Below, piece by piece: positions 61,210 to 64,000 of a stretch of 64,000 bases of DNA. Source of the DNA: Sporosarcina luteola (GTDB lineage: Bacteria; Bacillota; Bacilli; Bacillales_A; Planococcaceae); contig NZ_JAMBNV010000001.1 in assembly GCF_023715245.1 (NCBI RefSeq), positions 1,488,001 through 1,552,000 of the forward strand. Direction: 5' to 3'. The position numbers and the translations under genes were made by a program. Below the pieces are notes generated by a model. That model was not told where the DNA came from. It searched no databases and saw nothing but the letters and a program-made list of their open reading frames with translations. Each line of letters starts with the position of its first letter. Within the stretch, counting starts at the first letter, position 1.

Positions 61210-62694
61210 TTGGTTCTCAAAAGAACAGCCATGCTCATTATGGCCGTTGTTATGTCGTTTGCTGCTGTGTTCACGGTAACTCCGGGTCAAACTCATGTAC
61301 AAGCTTCAAGTCAATATGAAAAACTGGAAAAAAATATTAATGCGATCATAGCGGACGCCTCAAAGAAATCTGTCGTCAGCAGCGTTACAGTGCGTAAGGC
61401 ATCAACGGGTGAAATAATTTACGAAGCTAATGCGGATGGCAAAGTGACACCTGCTTCTACATTAAAGCTTCTTACATCCGCAGCTGCATTGGAAACGCTT
61501 GGCGAGGAATACCGTTTCACGACTGATCTGCTAACGGATGGTTCAATAGCAAAAGGAGTATTGAATGGCAATCTCTATTTGCGGGGGCAGGGAGATCCGA
61601 CTCTGATGAAAAAGGATTTGGATCAATTTGCCGCCACGTTGGCAAAGCAAGGGGTTAAGACAATTACAGGGGACCTTGTTGGAGATGACAGCTGGTTTGA
61701 CTCTGTACGGCTCTCTCCCGGAATTGATAAAAGTGATGAAACGTTTTACTATGCCGCACAGATTTCCGGATTGACTTTATCCCCGAATTCTGATTATGAT
61801 GCCGGCACTGTGATCGTAAATGCCAGCCCAACGAAAAAAGGGTATAAAGCCAAAGTGACAATGACGCCTGATACGGGCATCATTACAGTCATCAACAAAA
61901 GCAACACTGTTCCGAAAGGTAATAAAAACACCTTATCCATAAAGCGTCAACATGGAACGAATACTATTATCATTGCGGGTAATGTGCCTCTTGGAAGCGC
62001 GGGGAAGAAAGAATGGGTGACCGTCTCCAACCCGACGGCGTATACGATGGACGTATTTAAAAAGTCGCTCTCAGCAAAAGGCATCAAGTTTACCAAATCA
62101 TCAAAAGTGGCTAGACGGGTGGTTCCTCAAAGCGCAACAGTGATCACTTCCAGGCAGTCAATGCCATTAAGAAGTTTGATGAGACCTTTTATGAAATTAA
62201 GTAATAATACACATGCCGAAATATTGGCGAAGACGATGGGAAAACAAGTTTATGGGGAAGGAAGCTGGAATGCAGGTCTGCGGGTCATGCGTGAATTTGG
62301 ACAATCCGTAGGGTTACGTTCAACTGAATGGAATTTTGAGGATGCATCAGGCATGTCCCATAAGAATAAAGTGACATCAGCACAAATGACAGAATTGCTG
62401 TTTGCTGCGCGACAAGCACCTTGGTATGGCAGTTTCGTGCAAGGCTTGCCGGTGTCAGGCATGAATGACCGCTTCGTCGGCGGAACGTTGAAAAACAGAT
62501 TAACGGGTTCAGCTGTAAAAGGGAAAGTAGTAGCCAAGACGGGTAGCTTGAACCGTGTCAATTCATTGGCGGGCTATGCTGAAACAAGAGATGGGGAAAC
62601 GTTGATTTTCAGCATTCTGACCCAAGGCCAAAAAACAACTGCACTCCCGGCAATTGATCGGATAGCGACAATCATTACTACGACAACTAAGTAG
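61210..62694 (+). CDS. dacC: D-alanyl-D-alanine carboxypeptidase/endopeptidase (PBP4 type, S13)
   Basis: A 494-residue secreted penicillin-binding protein that trims or opens peptidoglycan cross-links. The signal peptide ends near residue 32 (VQASS). The three active-site motifs are Ser83-x-x-Lys86 in PASTLK, Ser331-Asn-Asn, and Lys443-Thr-Gly in AKTGSLNRV. The insertion domain between motifs 1 and 2 (about 110-280) with GDLVGDDSWFD is typical of S13. TTG 61210 has AAGAGGGGG at 8 bases. It matches DacC of B. subtilis in length. A terminator follows. Confidence 0.92.
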   Translation: MVLKRTAMLIMAVVMSFAAVFTVTPGQTHVQASSQYEKLEKNINAIIADASKKSVVSSVTVRKASTGEIIYEANADGKVTPASTLKLLTSAAALETLGEEYRFTTDLLTDGSIAKGVLNGNLYLRGQGDPTLMKKDLDQFAATLAKQGVKTITGDLVGDDSWFDSVRLSPGIDKSDETFYYAAQISGLTLSPNSDYDAGTVIVNASPTKKGYKAKVTMTPDTGIITVINKSNTVPKGNKNTLSIKRQHGTNTIIIAGNVPLGSAGKKEWVTVSNPTAYTMDVFKKSLSAKGIKFTKSSKVARRVVPQSATVITSRQSMPLRSLMRPFMKLSNNTHAEILAKTMGKQVYGEGSWNAGLRVMREFGQSVGLRSTEWNFEDASGMSHKNKVTSAQMTELLFAARQAPWYGSFVQGLPVSGMNDRFVGGTLKNRLTGSAVKGKVVAKTGSLNRVNSLAGYAETRDGETLIFSILTQGQKTTALPAIDRIATIITTTTK

Positions 62695-62735
62695 AACCGC
62701 AAGACGGCATTGTATCGCCGTTTTGCGGTTTTTTT
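62695..62735. terminator. Terminator between dacC and ilvA
   Basis: Stem AACCGCAA-ACGGC/GCCGT-TTGCGGTT followed by seven T residues; shared by the convergent ilvA gene. Confidence 0.9.
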
Positions 62736-62736
62736 A

Positions 62737-63999
62737 TTAGATAAGAAGCTCAAATAATGTGCTATCTTTATTCACTTCGGTGAATGGAAAACCGTTCTGT
62801 TCCATTCGGAGCAAGAGACCGGCATAATCTTCCTTCCGTTTTAATTCAATACCGACAAGCCCAGGTCCATTTTCCTTGTTATGCTTCTTCGTATATTCAA
62901 ATGTTGTAATATCATCGTCCGGTCCTAACACTGAGTCAAGTAACTGCCGTAATGCCCCCGCCCGCTGTGGGAAGTTGATGATGAAATAATAGAGCAGACC
63001 TTCATGCAGTAGGGACTTCTCCTTGATTTCCTGCATACGGCCGATATCATTATTCCCGCCACTAATGATACAAACGACGGATTTCCCTTTAATTTCTTCT
63101 TTATAGAAGTCGAGTGCAGCTATTGGCAAAGCGCCTGCAGGTTCGGCGATGATGGCATGTTCATTATATAGATTTAAAATAGATGTGCAGACTTTTCCTT
63201 CTGGAACACTCAAAAAATCATCGACATACTTCCGGCAGATTTCATACGTTTGGGCACCGACACATTTGACAGCAGCGCCGTCGACAAATTTATCAATATT
63301 ATCCAAAGCTATAATGGCGCCGTTCTGAATGGCGGCATTCATACTGCTTGCTCCCTCCGGCTCAACACCGATCAGCTTTGTCTTAGGGGAAAGGTTTTTA
63401 ATATATGTGCTGACTCCTGCCATCAGGCCGCCGCCACCGATGCTTGCAAACACATAATCGATTGGCTCCTCAATATCATTCATTACTTCGACAGCGACCG
63501 TCCCTTGACCTGCAATGATATCCTTGTCGTCGAAAGGATGGATGAAAATCCGATCTTCCAGTTCCGCGCAATTCACTGCATGAATGGAAGAGTCATCAAA
63601 CGTATCGCCGACAAGGATGATTTCAACGAATTCTTTCCCGAACATTTTCACTTGGTTGACTTTCTGTTTAGGCGTTGTTTGTGGCATAAAGATTTTGCCG
63701 CTAATTTGCAGATGTGCACATGCATAGGCGACGCCTTGCGCATGATTTCCCGCACTTACACAGACAATGCCCTTTTCGCGTGCGTCTTTTTCAATCCGCT
63801 TGATTTTATAGTAAGCGCCGCGTAACTTGAAAGAACGTACATATTGTAGATCTTCCCGCTTAATATAAACATTGCAGCCATATTTCTCCGATAGCCTCTC
63901 GTTTTTTTGCAAAGGTGTATGGTTCACAACATCTTTGAGCAATTGATTGGCGATTAGGATATCTTCCACTTGTACGGTATTCGTTTCACTTTTAGCCAT
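62737..63999 (-). CDS. ilvA: Threonine ammonia-lyase (threonine deaminase)
   Basis: A 420-residue PLP enzyme converting threonine to 2-oxobutanoate, the first step of isoleucine synthesis. The PLP Lys58 lies in VRSFKLRGAYYK; the phosphate-binding loop is SIGGGGLMAG and SGGNND follows. A short C-terminal ACT-like regulatory domain is present (FIINFPQRAGALRQLL), the single-domain form usual in Bacillus. The ATG is at 63999, the last full codon of the window, so the ribosome site is not visible and a slightly earlier start cannot be excluded. Confidence 0.92.
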   Translation of the reverse strand: MAKSETNTVQVEDILIANQLLKDVVNHTPLQKNERLSEKYGCNVYIKREDLQYVRSFKLRGAYYKIKRIEKDAREKGIVCVSAGNHAQGVAYACAHLQISGKIFMPQTTPKQKVNQVKMFGKEFVEIILVGDTFDDSSIHAVNCAELEDRIFIHPFDDKDIIAGQGTVAVEVMNDIEEPIDYVFASIGGGGLMAGVSTYIKNLSPKTKLIGVEPEGASSMNAAIQNGAIIALDNIDKFVDGAAVKCVGAQTYEICRKYVDDFLSVPEGKVCTSILNLYNEHAIIAEPAGALPIAALDFYKEEIKGKSVVCIISGGNNDIGRMQEIKEKSLLHEGLLYYFIINFPQRAGALRQLLDSVLGPDDDITTFEYTKKHNKENGPGLVGIELKRKEDYAGLLLRMEQNGFPFTEVNKDSTLFELLI

Positions 64000-64000
64000 T

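Overview
The window reads as chromosome from a low-to-moderate GC, endospore-forming member of the Bacillales, most likely Planococcaceae and Sporosarcina-like. The reasons are an alpha/beta-type small acid-soluble spore protein, a second likely spore protein (Asn-rich), a bacilliredoxin, a T-box riboswitch, Bacillus-style Shine-Dalgarno sites with many TTG and GTG starts, SigB-like promoters, and a gene order at the left end that follows the Bacillus subtilis yqj region. The genus is an inference. I see no prophage, transposase, CRISPR array or rRNA operon.

Layout. 0-13 kb: end of brxB, a 31-codon Prli42-like gene, then mce, a carboxyltransferase, a YqjE-type peptidase, cheW, dinB and rnz on the plus strand; namA and proI (the latter behind a proline-type T-box) on the minus strand; a YdjI/YdjG-like pair; and yqjP-yqjQ. 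13-20 kb: a spore protein, a divergent HPr kinase with a DUF2785 gene, then a TetR / BCCT transporter / CocE-type hydrolase module with palindromes and a perfect cre match. 20-35 kb: small stress, transport and envelope genes (OsmC, GNAT, MFS, YitT, LCP, a small Ser/Thr kinase, VanW, a phosphodiesterase, an S1C protease, YunC, the Asn-rich protein, a Ca2+/H+ exchanger) and four DUF948 genes in two convergent pairs. 35-41 kb: oppABCDF. 41-48 kb: a formate module (OFA transporter, fdhD, DUF2294, fdhF, DUF1641, Yip1). 48-53 kb: an MBL hydrolase, tRNA-Arg(CCT), a polar amino acid ABC transporter and DUF420. 53-56 kb: two divergent genes behind facing SigB-like promoters, then an NCS2 permease. 56-58 kb: selD-mnmH. 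58-64 kb: an aldehyde dehydrogenase, an AT-rich SDR gene between two repeat-like segments, a PBP4-type carboxypeptidase and ilvA at the right edge.

How it fits together. Several themes recur. Stress: Prli42 is the membrane anchor of the stressosome in Listeria, and SigB-like promoters sit at 53.8 kb. Spores: two SASP-type genes. Carbon control: an HprK-like kinase lies about 2 kb from a perfect CcpA site. Selenium: SelD and MnmH are present without SelA or SelB, and both FdhF and SelD carry Cys at their catalytic positions. Long intrinsic-terminator hairpins directly in front of the Shine-Dalgarno sites of fdhF and of the kinase gene suggest transcription attenuation. Several gene starts were moved inward to sites with good ribosome-binding sequences; each entry says so.
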